DNA of 64,000 nt. Source: Malania oleifera (taxonomy: Eukaryota > Streptophyta > Magnoliopsida > Santalales > Ximeniaceae). The notes under the pieces are model-generated. The model ran no database searches. It had not been told where the DNA came from and saw only the letters and a list, made by a program, of their open reading frames with translations. Below, piece by piece: positions 23,690 to 35,413 of the stretch. Position 1 is the stretch's first letter. Each line of letters begins with the position of its first letter. The translations under genes and the position numbers were made by a program. The stretch is taken from assembly GCF_029873635.1 (NCBI RefSeq), contig NC_080417.1:27247682-27311681 (forward strand). Reading direction: 5' to 3'.

Positions 23690-24588
23690 ATGCATGCACT
23701 ACAGTTGACGTCGGATGCAACTTTTGACTATTTCTTTGTAATTTTTATTGTTATTTGAACAAATATAATTTTTGTATTTTAATTTGAATTTGTACTAGTA
23801 TTTGTATTTGAATTTTGAATATTTTGAAATTCTTTTTGTTATCTGAACATATGTTATTTCTTTATTTTAATTGAATTTGTATTTGAATTCGAAATTTTGA
23901 ATGATTTATGAATTTTGTAGTAATTATGGTTTCGGTTTATGTATTCGAAAATGTAATTACAGATATATATAGGAATTGATGATTAAAAAAAAATTAGTAT
24001 TAAAGGTTTTTTAATTTTTTTAATTATTAGTGAAGGATTCAAATTCGTCACTAATAGTAGGGTATTAGTGACAAATTTGTAATTCGCCACTAATAGTGCA
24101 ATATTAGCGAAGGATTCAAATTCGTCACTAATAGTATTAGTGACGAATTTGAATCCTCCACTAATAGTATTAGTGACGAATTTGAATCCTCCACTAATAC
24201 TGTACTATTAGTGATGAATTACAAATTTGTCACTAAGATCCTACTATTAGTGACGAATTTAAATCATTCACTAATGTCTAGTATTAGTGACGAATTTGTA
24301 ATTCGTCACTAATACCCTACTATTAGTGACGAATTTGAGTTGAGTCGTTCTTAAATTTATAGTGACAGTATTAGAGTTTTAGTGACGGTTATGATCCGTC
24401 ACTAATACTCCATTATTAGTGACGAAATTTTTAATTCGTCACTAAAAGTTAGTAGTAACGGTACATATAGCAACTATTTTAAAACTGTCACTAATACGCA
24501 TAAATTTGTCATTAATAGTATTAGTGACGAATTTATGAGTATTAGTGATGGATTTGATCCTTCACTAATACCCTTATTTTTTGTAGTG
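23690..24588 (+). mobile_element. CACTA element 3' terminal region
   Basis: The right end ATTTTTTGTAGTG at 24576-24588 is the inverse complement of a CACTACAAAAAAT terminal repeat. It is preceded by a dense subterminal array. The flank CTAGTTCAAAATCACC at 24589 is SIRE-like LTR sequence. The uninterrupted counterpart in the minus-strand LTR near 39230 reads ACTTAGTTCAAAATCACC on the complementary strand, so the element inserted into that LTR at a trinucleotide. The 5' CACTA end was not found. The remnant transposase at 17804-18809 has the right orientation to belong to it. Confidence 0.8.
24030..24575. repeat. CACTA subterminal repeat array
   Basis: About ten copies of ATTAGTGACGAATTTG or its complement, in both orientations, spaced roughly 20-40 bp. 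This is the typical subterminal transposase-binding pattern of CACTA elements. Many adjacent copies are inverted, giving strong hairpin potential. Confidence 0.85.
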
Positions 24589-26261
24589 CTAGTTCAAAAT
24601 CACCTGATTGACCAAACCACGCGGAATTGGAAAAATCACCCTTGTGACCCTTAGTCCAGTCGACTAAACTCTTATTTTTTGCACGATCGATTGAACTTTG
24701 TCACTTGGTCAACCGAACCTCAAGTTTGGTCGATCGGTGCTCTCGGGTTGGAAAATTTTTTTTATCGCGGTTAAATTTTTAAAACAGGGTTAACTTTACT
24801 AAAATGTTTTAAAACAATCCTAATAATACCCTACATGTTCTGAACGGTTATAATTTTAGGGAATTCTATATATACCCCCTTATTTGCAAAAATTAGGGAG
24901 TGATTAGCAAGACAATTAGTAAATTTTCTTTGATTTTCAAAAGAACTATTTCTCACATTCAAGCTTCATTTCTTCATTCTTACTCATCCTCATTGCAAAC
25001 CTTATTAAGTAAGAGTGCTATTGTGAGTTTCTAGTTAAGCTTACACTCTCGTTAGTTCTAGTTGATTGATATATATTTTTTATCCGAGAGTAAGCTTGAG
25101 TTTTTTCTAAGAGACTTCATTAATAAGTCTTCTGTAGGAAAACTTCATAGAGCTTGTGTGTTTTGCATTATCCTTGCAATACTCAAGAGTTCCTATTGCT
25201 TTTTGTTTGTGAAATAATTTTTTTACGAATCATTTTCAAATATCCCTTGTGCTTATTTTTGAGAAAGATATTTTGGGGATATTTGCTTGTGTTGTAAAGA
25301 TCTTCGTTGCTATATCTCTTTATTAATATTATCATCTTGACACAATGATCAAATAATTTTTACAAACCAATTTCAAATATCTTGTGTGGTTCATTTTGAG
25401 AAAAACATTTGTTGAAGGTATTTGAAAGTGTGCTTGAAGATAAACACTATTTTACAAATCAACTTCAAATATCTCTAGTGATTTATCTTGAGAAAAATAT
25501 TTGTTAAGAATATTTGAAGTGTGCTTGAGATCTTTGTTACTACATTGTGATTGATACTGTTATTTTGACACAATGATCTTGTCACATACACTATCACGAA
25601 CCGATTGTCGTATATGCATTAATCTTTGAGAGTAGACATTAAAACTACACTGAGCTTATATTATCATATCATTCGATAGTGTGCATTGATTTGTAATATT
25701 GTGCATAGTGGTACATAATTTGCTTAGTTGAGAAGCTTATTTGTTGTACGCAAATTTTATTGAGAAATCTGTTATATTCCAAGCGTGGCCTAAGGGGGCT
25801 GTAATCCAGCCTGGTAAGGATTGGTTGTTAAAGGTTGAGGTCAGCCTTGTTTTAATTGACCTGGTTATAAAGGTTGAGATCAATCCTGTGCTAATTGACC
25901 TGGTTATTTAGGTACCGCTCCATCTATTAAGTGAGCTTATAGTGGTAATCTTTGTGCTTATTAGCCAAGGCAGGGACGTAGGCTGTTTGCCAAACCTCGA
26001 TAACATTTCTGGTGTCGTCTCCTTTACTGCTTGATTGTGCATACTTGGTTAAATTTCTATTGTAGTTAAAATCTCATTATATATTTACATTGATTTATTT
26101 TATATACACTAGATTGACCTTAGCATATTTACATTGATTTATTTTATATATACTAGATTGACCTTAGCGTTGTATAATACTGATGTTAGTGGATTGACCA
26201 AAGGAATGAATTTTTTAAATACCAATTCAACCCCGTTCTTGGGATTGTACCAAAATTAACA
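24589..26261 (+). repeat. SIRE-like (copia) LTR, 5' part removed by the CACTA junction
   Basis: Reverse-complement similarity to 37808-39240 runs along the length: ACCCTACATGTTC-type block near 24825, the GTCGAC-like cluster, AACCTCGATAAC block near 25995. The end CAATTCAACCCCGTTCTTGG then ATTGTACCAAAATTAACA at 26261 matches the end of the minus-strand copy. A TATA-like CTATATATA lies at 24866. The LTR start (TGTTGACCC in the other copy) is absent. No internal region follows. Confidence 0.75.
24655..24740 (+). promoter_or_regulatory. U3 palindrome cluster of the SIRE-like LTR (plus copy)
   Basis: AGTCGACT, CGATCGATTG, TGGTCAACCGAACC and TTTGGTCGATCGGT lie within 90 bp, about 130 bp upstream of the TATA-like sequence at 24866. 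They are decayed forms of the GGTCGACC palindromes seen in the minus copy. Confidence 0.55.
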
Positions 26262-26486
26262 AATGGGGACGTCTAAATTTAGTCCATTCTTTCAAATTAA
26301 TATAGTAGTGTTTCTACTATTTCATACAATGCCGATTCCTATTTATGAGAGCTGATTATTGTAAATTGATGTTAAAATGGTTACTAGATTGGGATTTTTT
26401 TCAGTATTGTAAAATTATTTCATTTTTAACTTTTTAATGTATAATAATGCAACTCTTTAAATGTAAAATAATTTCATCAATACCCC

Positions 26487-26765
26487 CACGAGCATGGCGC
26501 GGTGGTAAAGCAACGAGCAATCCAGTAGGAGCATCGGGGGTTTGATTCCCAGTTAATAAACCCGGTTATTGCCGACAGGCAACAATGTCCTAGGCATAGT
26601 CCTGGGAAGCGGATTAGCTAAAAGTCCAACTCGGCTACTTATAAGCTATGACCGCATCCGAATTTAGAGGGAGGCACATCAAGGGGGAAGGTCGCCGACC
26701 CATGGGTTTGGTACCGGTAGAGGGGACCTAGTGGGGGTCGTCGATGATCAGCAAGAGTTTCCACG
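26487..26765 (+). mobile_element. tRNA-derived SINE
   Basis: GGCGCGGTGGTAAAGCAACG (near 26498) is an RNA polymerase III A-box region, and GGGGGTTTGATTCCCAG (near 26536) is a B-box. About 35 bp separate them, as in tRNA genes. A tRNA-unrelated body of about 200 bp follows, ending near GTTTCCACG, then an A-rich tail. The words AATAATGCAACT occur on both sides (about 26443 and 26781), but they do not abut the element closely enough to call a TSD with confidence. Confidence 0.7.
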
Positions 26766-26813
26766 TAAATAAAAAATAATAATGCAACTTTTTTTGCTTG
26801 TTTTGATGAATGT

Positions 26814-26816
<3 letters not shown>

Positions 26817-26881
<65 letters not shown>

Positions 26882-26888
26882 CACACAC
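26817..26888. repeat. Compound (CT)n(CA)n microsatellite
   Basis: About 16 CT units are followed directly by CA units with two small interruptions. Confidence 0.95.
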
Positions 26889-26899
26889 GTGCACACACA

Positions 26900-27303
26900 A
26901 AATTAAATTTGATATCTACATTTTTAGTGTCCTTATTATAAAAGAAAAAAAAGATTGAGACAATTTTTATGATTTCAAATTTAAATTCAAATTCTCAATT
27001 ACATAGGTTGTTAATGTATTCTTAAATATATGCATTTCAAATTCAGTCTTTAAATATTACCTAAAATATGGATTTATAAATGCATGTGTTTCAAGTTCAA
27101 GAATTTAAATTCATGTATTAGAAATACACATGTAAAATATAAAATTGTGTTTATAAACACAACCTATAAAAATTGCATCATAACTATAAAAAAAAAATAC
27201 GAAGATGCATTTATAAAAGTTCATTGAAAGGAAAAAAAAAAGTATGTGACTTGCAAAAATGTTATTATAGTATACAACGTAATACCACTACAAAGGGGAT
27301 ACA
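26900..27303. other. AT-rich flank of the intact copia element
   Basis: No coding sense. Repeated words such as GCATTTCAAATTC and CATGTGTTTCAAGTTC suggest an old MITE-like or low-complexity segment. Confidence 0.3.
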
Positions 27304-27586
27304 TGTTAGACTATCATAAACTTCAGCAGAAAATCCAGGAGCATCTGCACCAATTTCTCACTCCATCCATTCTGTTACTAATTCAAAATGATCCAGCTGT
27401 TAGCGTGACTTCTCCTACAAATGTGTATTTGATTGTTTCCTTATTTTGCTTATATTTGTTTCCTTATTATACGCTTGACAGTTCAATTGTACAACTATCA
27501 ATATAATGAAAAACTATACGGCTAAGGTGGGTTAGCCAAGCCAAAGATATCTTGTGTTCATTTTTTTGAATTATTAAGGTTTTACA
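27304..27586 (+). repeat. 5' LTR of the complete copia element
   Basis: Starts TGTTAGACTATC and ends AAGGTTTTACA. A weak TATA-like CAATATAATG lies near 27499; the 3' LTR has TATAAATATAAAGG there. Confidence 0.93.
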
Positions 27587-27599
27587 TGGTATTAGAGCA
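27587..27599 (+). other. Primer-binding site of the complete copia element
   Basis: TGGTATTAGAGCA directly follows the LTR. It differs by one base from the TGGTATCAGAGC word complementary to initiator tRNA-Met that most plant copia elements use. Confidence 0.85.
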
Positions 27600-27657
27600 A
27601 CCTCCTATAAGCTCACGCTTTTCAAACGATCCTTTCTCCAGCTTCCATATCATCCAA

Positions 27658-30600
27658 ATGACCAACACCGATGACACCTCCATCCCAGAACCTATCCTAC
27701 CACCATCTACCACCACTATTTCTATTAAACTAGACGACTCCCACAATTATTTGGCATAGGAAGTGCAGTTCCTTAATCTCCTCCTAGGACATGATTTAGT
27801 TGGCTTCATTGATGGTACTGAAGCCTATCCTCCAAAAAATCTTACCTTTGGTTCCTGCCTATGTTGTTTGGCAGAAGAAAGATGTTTGTTTTCTGGATGG
27901 ATCCTTGCATCTCTTTCGGAAAAACTTGTTTCCACTGTTTATGGATTGGAAACGTTGAAGCAAGTTTGGACTGCCCTGCAGACTTGTTTTTCTTCTCAAT
28001 TGCGTTCCTGAATTTCCCATCTTAAACATCAACTTCAAACATTAACTCAAGGTACCAAATCTTGTTTCGAGTATCTTGAAAATGCCAAAAGTCTTGTAGA
28101 TCAATTGGCAGCAGCTGGTCAGCTTGTTGACGATCAAGACTTGATCTCCTTTCTTCTTGGTGGGCTGCAATCATCCTACACACCGTTTGTCACCTCTTTT
28201 AATTTTGCATCTCGTGAAACTGACTTCACATTTGAAGACTTTCAAGCTGAATTGCTGAGCTATGAAAATCTTCTGGATGTTAATCACTTTGTTCATAGCA
28301 CGGATAGTACTCACTTTGTATTTGCTGCAAACAAATCTAAGGCACCTACCTATGTGAAAAAGAAAGGACCTCCACTCCCTCCCACCAAAATGCAGAATGC
28401 AGCTTCTCGGCCAAACCAACAGAAAAGATCTACTCCTCCACAACTCCCCAACAACCGCCCGATTTGTCAAATTTGTGGTAAATCTGGCCATACTGCTATT
28501 GATTGTTTTCATCATTTTGATTATTCATATCAGGGTTGGTTTCCTCCTCAAGATCTCGCAGAAATGGTGGCTAAGAGTAATGCCACATTTGATCATCAAG
28601 TTTGGTACGTGGACAGCAGTGCTAATGCCCATATTACATCCGATGCAACTAATCTCACTCATCAGCAGCCCTTTCGTGAATCAAAAACTGTAACTGTCGG
28701 AAATGGTTCAGGTCTGCAAGTTCTAAATATTGGTTCTATCACTTTTAACTTCGGCCAACCCAATTTTCATCTAAACAAAATTCTCCATTGCCCACAAGCA
28801 GCTACCAATCTTATCTTTATCAATCAATTTTGTATAGATAATAATTGTTACTTTATCTTAACTGCTAATGATTTTATCGTGAAGGAGAACCTGATAGGCA
28901 GAATTCTACTTCAAGGTGTAGTTGAAAACATCCTATATCCACTAGCTGGGTGCAAGACTTCTCATAAGAGCCTCACATGCCTTTCAGCAACAATAGGAGT
29001 TCAAGCTAATGTAGACACTTGGCACTCAAGACTAGGACATCTCTCTAGTGTCATTTTAGATAGTTTGTTTCATTTAAATAAACTCTCTGTCAAAGGTTCT
29101 TCAAATAAAATAGAGTTGTGCTCCGCTTGTCAACTTGGCAAAGCTAAGCAACTACCTTTTCCAGAGTTTAGTCGTCACTCTTCTATTCCTCTTGCTTTAA
29201 TCCACTCTGATGTATGGGTTTCCCCTATCCAATCAACTGGTGGTTGTTCCTACTATGTTTTGTTTATTGATGATTATTCGAGATATTCTTGGCTATATCC
29301 TTTGCACAGAAAATCTGATGTATTTGCAACTTTTTTTTAAATTTAAAACCATTGCGGAAAAAATTTTCTCAACTTCAATAAAGCAAATACAAACAGATAA
29401 CGGTGAAGAGTTTACCTCCAACCAGTTTAAATTTTTTTTGACTGCACAAGGAATATTCCATAGGCTGACTTGCCCACACACTTCTCAACAAAATGGAATT
29501 GCCAAGCGGAAACATAGACACATCCAAGAAATGAGACTGACACTTTTAGCTCAATCAAGTTTGTCCCCCAAATATTGGGTTGACACGTTCCTCACTTTAG
29601 TGTTCTTAATAAACAAATTGCCAACCAAAATCTTAGATAATATGACACCTTATCTTTTACTTCATAAAACTGAGCCAACTTATATGGACTTGCGTGTTTT
29701 TGGATGCGCTTGCTATCCACTCCTTCGGCCATATAATGACCATAAGCTGGCATTCCAAAGTAAAAAGTGTCTCTTCCTGGGCTATTCCAATTGTCAAAAA
29801 TGATATAGGTGTCTTGACTTTGCTACTAAACGGGTATACATCTCACGACATGTCATCTTTGATGAGAAATCTTTCCCAGCTAAGGAACTAGCCGAGCTCA
29901 ATACACCTCGAAGAACAAATCCCGCTGCAAGTGAACCACTGATAATTCCTAGTCCAGTTCTATCTAGTAACTTATTATCTAACATTTCTGCAGTTGTGCC
30001 ATCTCCAAATGATCCTTCTCCCCCTTTAGTTCAAATTCCAATTCTTGCGGCATCCAACTTTGCCCCACAATCTCCACCTCCTGCAATCAATGACTATTTA
30101 CCTCCTCCTACCACTTTAAATTTTGACAATCCCATTGAACCAGAAATTTTCATTCCACCAATATCTCCTTCTCCATAGGTGCCGCAAGAACCCATTAATA
30201 TCTCCAACAATCCAATTGTCCAGCCTACCTTCACTAAAATTCAAACCCATTCCAAAACAGGTCACTCTCGACCAAAATCATTTCCTGATTACAAATTATT
30301 CTATAATACCCGACATCCTTTGCAAGCTTTTTCTGCAGTCTTGGATACTCCTGAACCAACATCCTACACTCAAGCAGTTTCAGATCCACAATGGTGTGAT
30401 GCAATGGGAAGAGAATTTGATGCATTGATGGAAAATGAGACTTGGTCTCTATGTCCTCACCCATTTGATAAACACATTGTCAGGAATAAATGGGTATACA
30501 AAATTAAGAGGAGACCAGAAGGCATTATTGAACGTTTTAAGGCCAAACTGGTGGCCAAAGGGTGTGATCAAAAGAGTGGTGTAGACTACCATGAAGCTCT

Positions 30601-31933
30601 TTCACCCGTCATTAAGCCAACTACTATTCGACTAGTTTTGGCTATTGTCGTTCATTTTCATTGGCTCATCTGACAATTGGATGTGTCGAATGCATTTCTA
30701 CATGGATTTCTAGATGAAGAGGTGTTTATGGAACATCCAAGAGGTTTTGTTGATGAAACCAAACCAAACTATGTTTGCAAATTACACAAGTCTCTTTATG
30801 GTCTTAAACAAGCCCTAAGAGCTTGGTTTCGATGATTATCACAGCAACTTATTGAGCTTGGTTTCCAAGAATCCGTCAATGACTACTCTCTGTTTACTCT
30901 ACATACTGATAATGTCAGAATTTTTGTCTTAATATATGTAGATGATACTTTGGTAATAGGATCTAACGCCTCAGAAATTACCAAACTCATTCGACATCTA
31001 CAGTGTATTTTTCATGTTAAGGATCTTGGTTCTCTGTGTTATTTTTTAGGCGTGGATGCTGATAGGAGCTCACAAGGACTGCATTTACGTCAAACCAAGT
31101 ACATTTGTGATCCCTTAGACCAAACTCAAATGGCTAGTGCCAAGCCACTTGCATCGTCTATGGTAGCAAGTACCAAACTGTCCAGTACAGAAGGAGAACT
31201 AATATTTGATCCTTCTACTTATCGGCAAATCATTGGGGCACTCCAATACTGCACAATAACACGTCTCAATATTTCTTATGCTATTAACCAGCTATGTCAG
31301 TATATGCACCAGCTAAGAACTCCACACTGGCAGGCTATAAAGCGAGTTCTTCGCTACTTAAAGGGCACTGTAAACCATGGACTATTCTACACACCATCTC
31401 CTCTACAATTACATACCTACTGTGACTTGGATTGGGCAGGTAATTCAGACGACAGAAGGTCTACTAGCGGCTATGGAATTTTTTTGGGCAGAGACTTGGT
31501 TTCTTGGAGCTCCAAGAAACAAAATGTGGTCTCTCGTTCAAGCACTGAAGCCGAGTACCGTTCAATGGCACTCGCTATAGCTGAAGTATACTGGCTCAGA
31601 ATGCTTTTCAAAGAATTGGCTATTGGCCTAGTCCACATACCAACTATATGGTGTGATAACATTTGGGCAATTGCACTTGCTTCAAATCCGGTGTTCCATG
31701 CACGAACGAAGCACGTAAAGATTGACTATCATTTTATTCAGGAGAAAGTATGCAACAATGATATTAAAGTCCAACATATCTCAACCATGGATCAAATAGC
31801 GGATGTCTTCACCAAAGGCCAAACTGCACAATGTTTTCAATATCTAAAGAGCAAATTAATGGTCTATCAAAACCCCATTAATTCAAGAGGGGTGGGGGTG
31901 TTAGACTATCAGAAATTTCAGCAGAAAATCTAA
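27658..31933 (+). pseudogene. Copia gag-pol polyprotein, six stops and one frameshift
   Basis: Translation would start at ATG 27658. Stops interrupt the frame at 27757 (TAG) and 28009 (TGA). An eight-T run at 29331-29338 shifts it, and stops follow at 29801, 30176, 30671 and 30833. Several stops sit where family members have Trp or Arg, consistent with C-to-T decay. Domains in order: gag; zinc knuckle CQICGKSGHTAIDC (about 28465); protease WYVDSSANAH (28602), where the usual Gly after Asp-Ser is Ser; integrase zinc site WHSRLGH...CSACQLGK (about 29020-29145); integrase core HSDVW, QTDNGEEF and QQNGIAKRKH; RT IYVDDT (30935); RNase H to about 31800. In the integrase core the third catalytic acid (the Glu 35 residues after the second Asp) is Lys, codon 29504-29506. 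The frame runs into the 3' LTR before ending at 31931. Confidence 0.92.
31885..31898 (+). other. Polypurine tract of the complete copia element
   Basis: AAGAGGGGTGGGGG ends directly before the 3' LTR, the expected plus-strand primer site. Confidence 0.85.
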
Positions 31934-32182
31934 GAGCATTTGCACCAATTCCTCACTCCATCCATTCTGTTACTAATTCAAAATGATCTAGCTATTAGCG
32001 TGACTTTCTCCTACAAATGTGTATTTGATTGTTTCCTTATCTTGCTTATATTTGTTTTCTTATTATACGCTTGACAGTTCAGTTGTACAACTATAAATAT
32101 AAAGGAAAACTATACGGTTAAGGTGGGTTAGCCAAGCCAAAGATATCTTGTGTTCATTTTTTTGAATTATTAAGGTTTTACA
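31899..32182 (+). repeat. 3' LTR of the complete copia element
   Basis: Starts TGTTAGACTATC, ends GGTTTTACA, followed by the TSD-like GTACA at 32183. Confidence 0.93.
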
Positions 32183-34390
32183 GTACATTCATAAAATAGA
32201 ATGGGGATGTACAATTGTACAAGATAAGGAACTTGCAAAGAAGTCCTTAAGTAATAATTTGTTTAACACCCACATAAAACAAACATTAACACATAAGGAG
32301 TTTTTACACTAGCTTGTTTAAAGCATAGGGCATGACAATTCCTTCCACACCAATTAACAATGGACATATGCAATCAAAAGGCAGGCACAACTGCTAAGAG
32401 CAAAGAAATTCTATAAGTTCTAAAATTTTGGGAATTCAAAGTCGTTGAAATATAATACAAATGCCTCCACTCCAAGAATTAAACCAGACCTTGAGTACAT
32501 ATGGCTCAAAAATTTTAGAAAAGGTTTTAAAAATTTCAGAGACCTCCCCTAAGATTTGTTAAAAAAATACAAATCTTCTCTTGTATTTTGCAAGAAAGAC
32601 AAATTTTTTTTAGGAAAGATCTGTCTTTTTGGCAAATGACACTAGAAATTTGTGACATTTTTAAAATCTCAAAGAAAGTCTCTTTGTCAAACCTATAGGG
32701 AGGTGAGTATCCTTTTCCCAACAAAAAAATTGAAATAGATTTCAAGACATTGATAGGTGAGCTGGAAAGGGGGAGGGGGATGTCAAGTAATAGAGTACGA
32801 ATCCTATGGGCACAACAACTATATGCCAGAGACATGCAAACTTAATGATGCCATTGTTTCAGAAAAGAGGAAACATTAATGCAAATGAGGAGTTTAGGGA
32901 TAAAAAAAAACTAAAGCGAGTTGAAAGTATGGAAGGAGACAAAAAGCTTAAGTATTTTTTTTGTAATTTGGTCATATTGAGAATTTAATAACAAGAAAAA
33001 TGTTTAATGTCTGACAAGAACTATCAAAAATTCTTATTCTATCTTCTAAAAGTAATATAATTATTAGTAGAATATATGAATGTTGTGTAAAAAACTATAA
33101 TCTTATATTTTTTTTAAAAAAAATTCAAGCTAGTGAATCAAACATTATGCTTCAAAATTAAGAAAGCAGTCTCCAAAGGAATAAAAAAAGAAAATGTGCC
33201 TTTTAGATAATCCGAACCAAATACTCCCTTGTAAGTAACCTGAAGATGACATAAACATGTCTTTTCTAAAATAAAATTAGAACAGCTAAAGAAAGTAGAA
33301 TAAGATATTCTGTCGTGCAACACGAAAGCAAACACAGGAACTAACCTCCCACTTGGGATCCCATGCCATCTGCTGTGTAAAACAAAAATCAGAGAGGCAA
33401 ACCTGCCATGGCATTATGGAGGAGAATTACACTTGTCTGGTAGACATGCTATACAGCATTCCATCATTTGTGCCCTCTAGTTTGCTTAACTTTGCCCTAG
33501 GATCACACTTTCTCCCCCGCCAAAAAAAAAAAAAAAAATCACAGTGGCGTTGCAAAGGCCCCATCACTGCTGATGGATGGGTCGCATGAAATCAATCTCA
33601 CCATCTGCCTTTGCCTTTCATTTTTCGCAAAGTCTCCACATCACATCCATAAGAAAACTACTTGCCATCCTCTCCTTTTTTTTTTTCAGAAGGAAAAAAA
33701 AAATCAAGAAATACTCATTTTCACTTTTGATTATAAAGAAATATATATATATATATATATATCAAATTTATAAATAAAAATTTGATTTTACACAAAATTA
33801 TATTTAATTTTTTTTTCTAATTTTTAATCATGTTAAAATAAATTTTCATTTTTGATAATATCTAATATAAAAAGAAAATATAAGGAAAAATGAGTTTTCT
33901 CTTTATTTTCTTTTCCCTTGTTTTCCCCTCGTAAAATCTTTAATCTAAATAGACCCTTATTCTATATTCGGGAGAGGTCATAAATTTGAGTTTATATATG
34001 TTTGTAAAAGATGCAATACAAAATTATATCGAATTTCGTTGAACTAATCGCACCCTCACAATTAAACAATTAACAAATAATTCAGTAAAAAATATATATA
34101 TAAATCGAGGACCACTTTATGATTTCAATTCATGTCCTTCATTTCTTTTCTTTTTTTAAGGAAAAATAGAAGTTAATATTCCAAAAATGTAGGAAAAATT
34201 ATTCCAAATTTTTTTTATTTACATAGGAACTGCAGCCACCAACAAGCTCTTTGGATCCCCTAGTACAGCATCAAACCTACGGATCAGCGTCCTCCCCGTA
34301 GGTCTCACTGATAATGTAAAGTTCGAAATACGGACACGACTTCCATGCATCAGTTGGACGTTCGGTCAACTCGATCTCCGAGACACATTT
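32183..34390. other. Intergenic DNA, no gene seen
   Basis: No protein family recognised on either strand. Contains A-runs and a short (AT)n tract near 33738-33762. Confidence 0.4.
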
Positions 34391-34392
34391 TC

Positions 34393-34544
34393 TTTACCAT
34401 CCACTGTCCTTGTTGGCTCACAGAAAACTCTTACTATCCACGATTCTTGTTGGTTCATATAGCGAACTCTCACCATTCACGATCTCCACTGGCTCACAGA
34501 ATAAATTTTCATCATTCACCACTACCACTAGTTCCGTGAATGTA
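34393..34544. repeat. 38-39-bp minisatellite, about 4 diverged units
   Basis: Units start near 34393, 34431, 34470 and 34508. Each follows the pattern TACCATCCACG...TTGGTTCA/CTGGCTCACAGA...AACTC. The last unit is the most diverged. Confidence 0.7.
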
Positions 34545-34907
34545 TCTATTTAGAATTGAAATTCTAATACTCCTTATGTGTTAATGCATTTCCACGCGCC
34601 ATGTCCATGGGAGGCATACGAATGCATTTTTATTATTATGGAAAAGTGGAAACTAAGTATGACGTCCGCCTGATTGTTGAGAGGGCGTGCTTGTGAAAAT
34701 TTAAAATAGCGGCAATTAAACTTTTGGGTTATTGCATTTCAGGGCGGAGGGTCCAGCCTACAACCGCACCAATCAAATCACTGAAGTTTTTAATTAAAAG
34801 AAATAGAAGATGATAATCATTCGGTCAACCTCTGGAGGCCGTGTTTGTCTGTGGCCCGACACCGGACGAAATTTCTTCCATCAATTCATCAAATTCCAAA
34901 TCATTGA

Positions 34908-34930
34908 CCCCACGCCCCCGCCCCCGCCCC
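34908..34930 (-). other. G-quadruplex motif on the minus strand
   Basis: The plus strand reads CCCCACGCCCCCG, then CCCCCGCCCC. On the minus strand that gives four runs of four or five G with loops of 1, 1 and 3 bases, an unusually compact quadruplex candidate in otherwise AT-rich DNA. Confidence 0.75.
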
Positions 34931-35348
34931 TCTTCATTAACCTAAAACCATGACGTGCATGAGATCAGATCTCTGCCCATATAAGGTAATTTAATGAAAC
35001 AAATTTAATTTTAAAATTCTACAAAATATATCTTCATCGTCATTTTGACTATTTAGATTCAACCCAAACCTCACTATATATTTTAAAAATCTACAAATCT
35101 TCCCTAACATTTAATTTTTAGGATACTTGTTATTTTTAAAGAACCGATTATTATGTAAAATATACAAATAAATTAGTAATTTTATCACAAACTTTATCGA
35201 AAATTTGTCAAACTTTTAAATCTTCTAGAAAGATACCTAAAATTTTTAAAACTTTAAAAGAAAAAATATAGTGTCTTTTTTCAAACTCCATGGGAGATAA
35301 GTATTTTCTTTTTTTGAGTAAAATGTTTGTATAATGTAGAACACCTCC

Positions 35349-35355
<7 letters not shown>

Positions 35356-35409
<54 letters not shown>
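35356..35409. repeat. (AT)n microsatellite
   Basis: A nearly perfect run of about 26 AT units. Confidence 0.95.

Positions 35410-35413
<4 letters not shown>

Larger units (their letters stand above)
27304..32182 (+). mobile_element. Structurally complete Ty1/copia element (Ale/Retrofit-like)
   Basis: A 4879-bp element with two LTRs (283 and 284 bp), a tRNA-Met-type primer-binding site, a polypurine tract and gag-pol in copia order. The 5-bp flanks ATACA and GTACA differ at one base and are read as the TSD. The LTRs differ at about 15 substitutions and one indel by my hand alignment, roughly 5%, so insertion is ancient relative to active copies. The polyprotein has six stop codons and one frameshift. 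Confidence 0.93.

Noticed and set aside
26495..26550. Possible tRNA gene
   Set aside because: A and B boxes are present but no acceptor stem closes and an unrelated 200-bp body follows, so it is a SINE.
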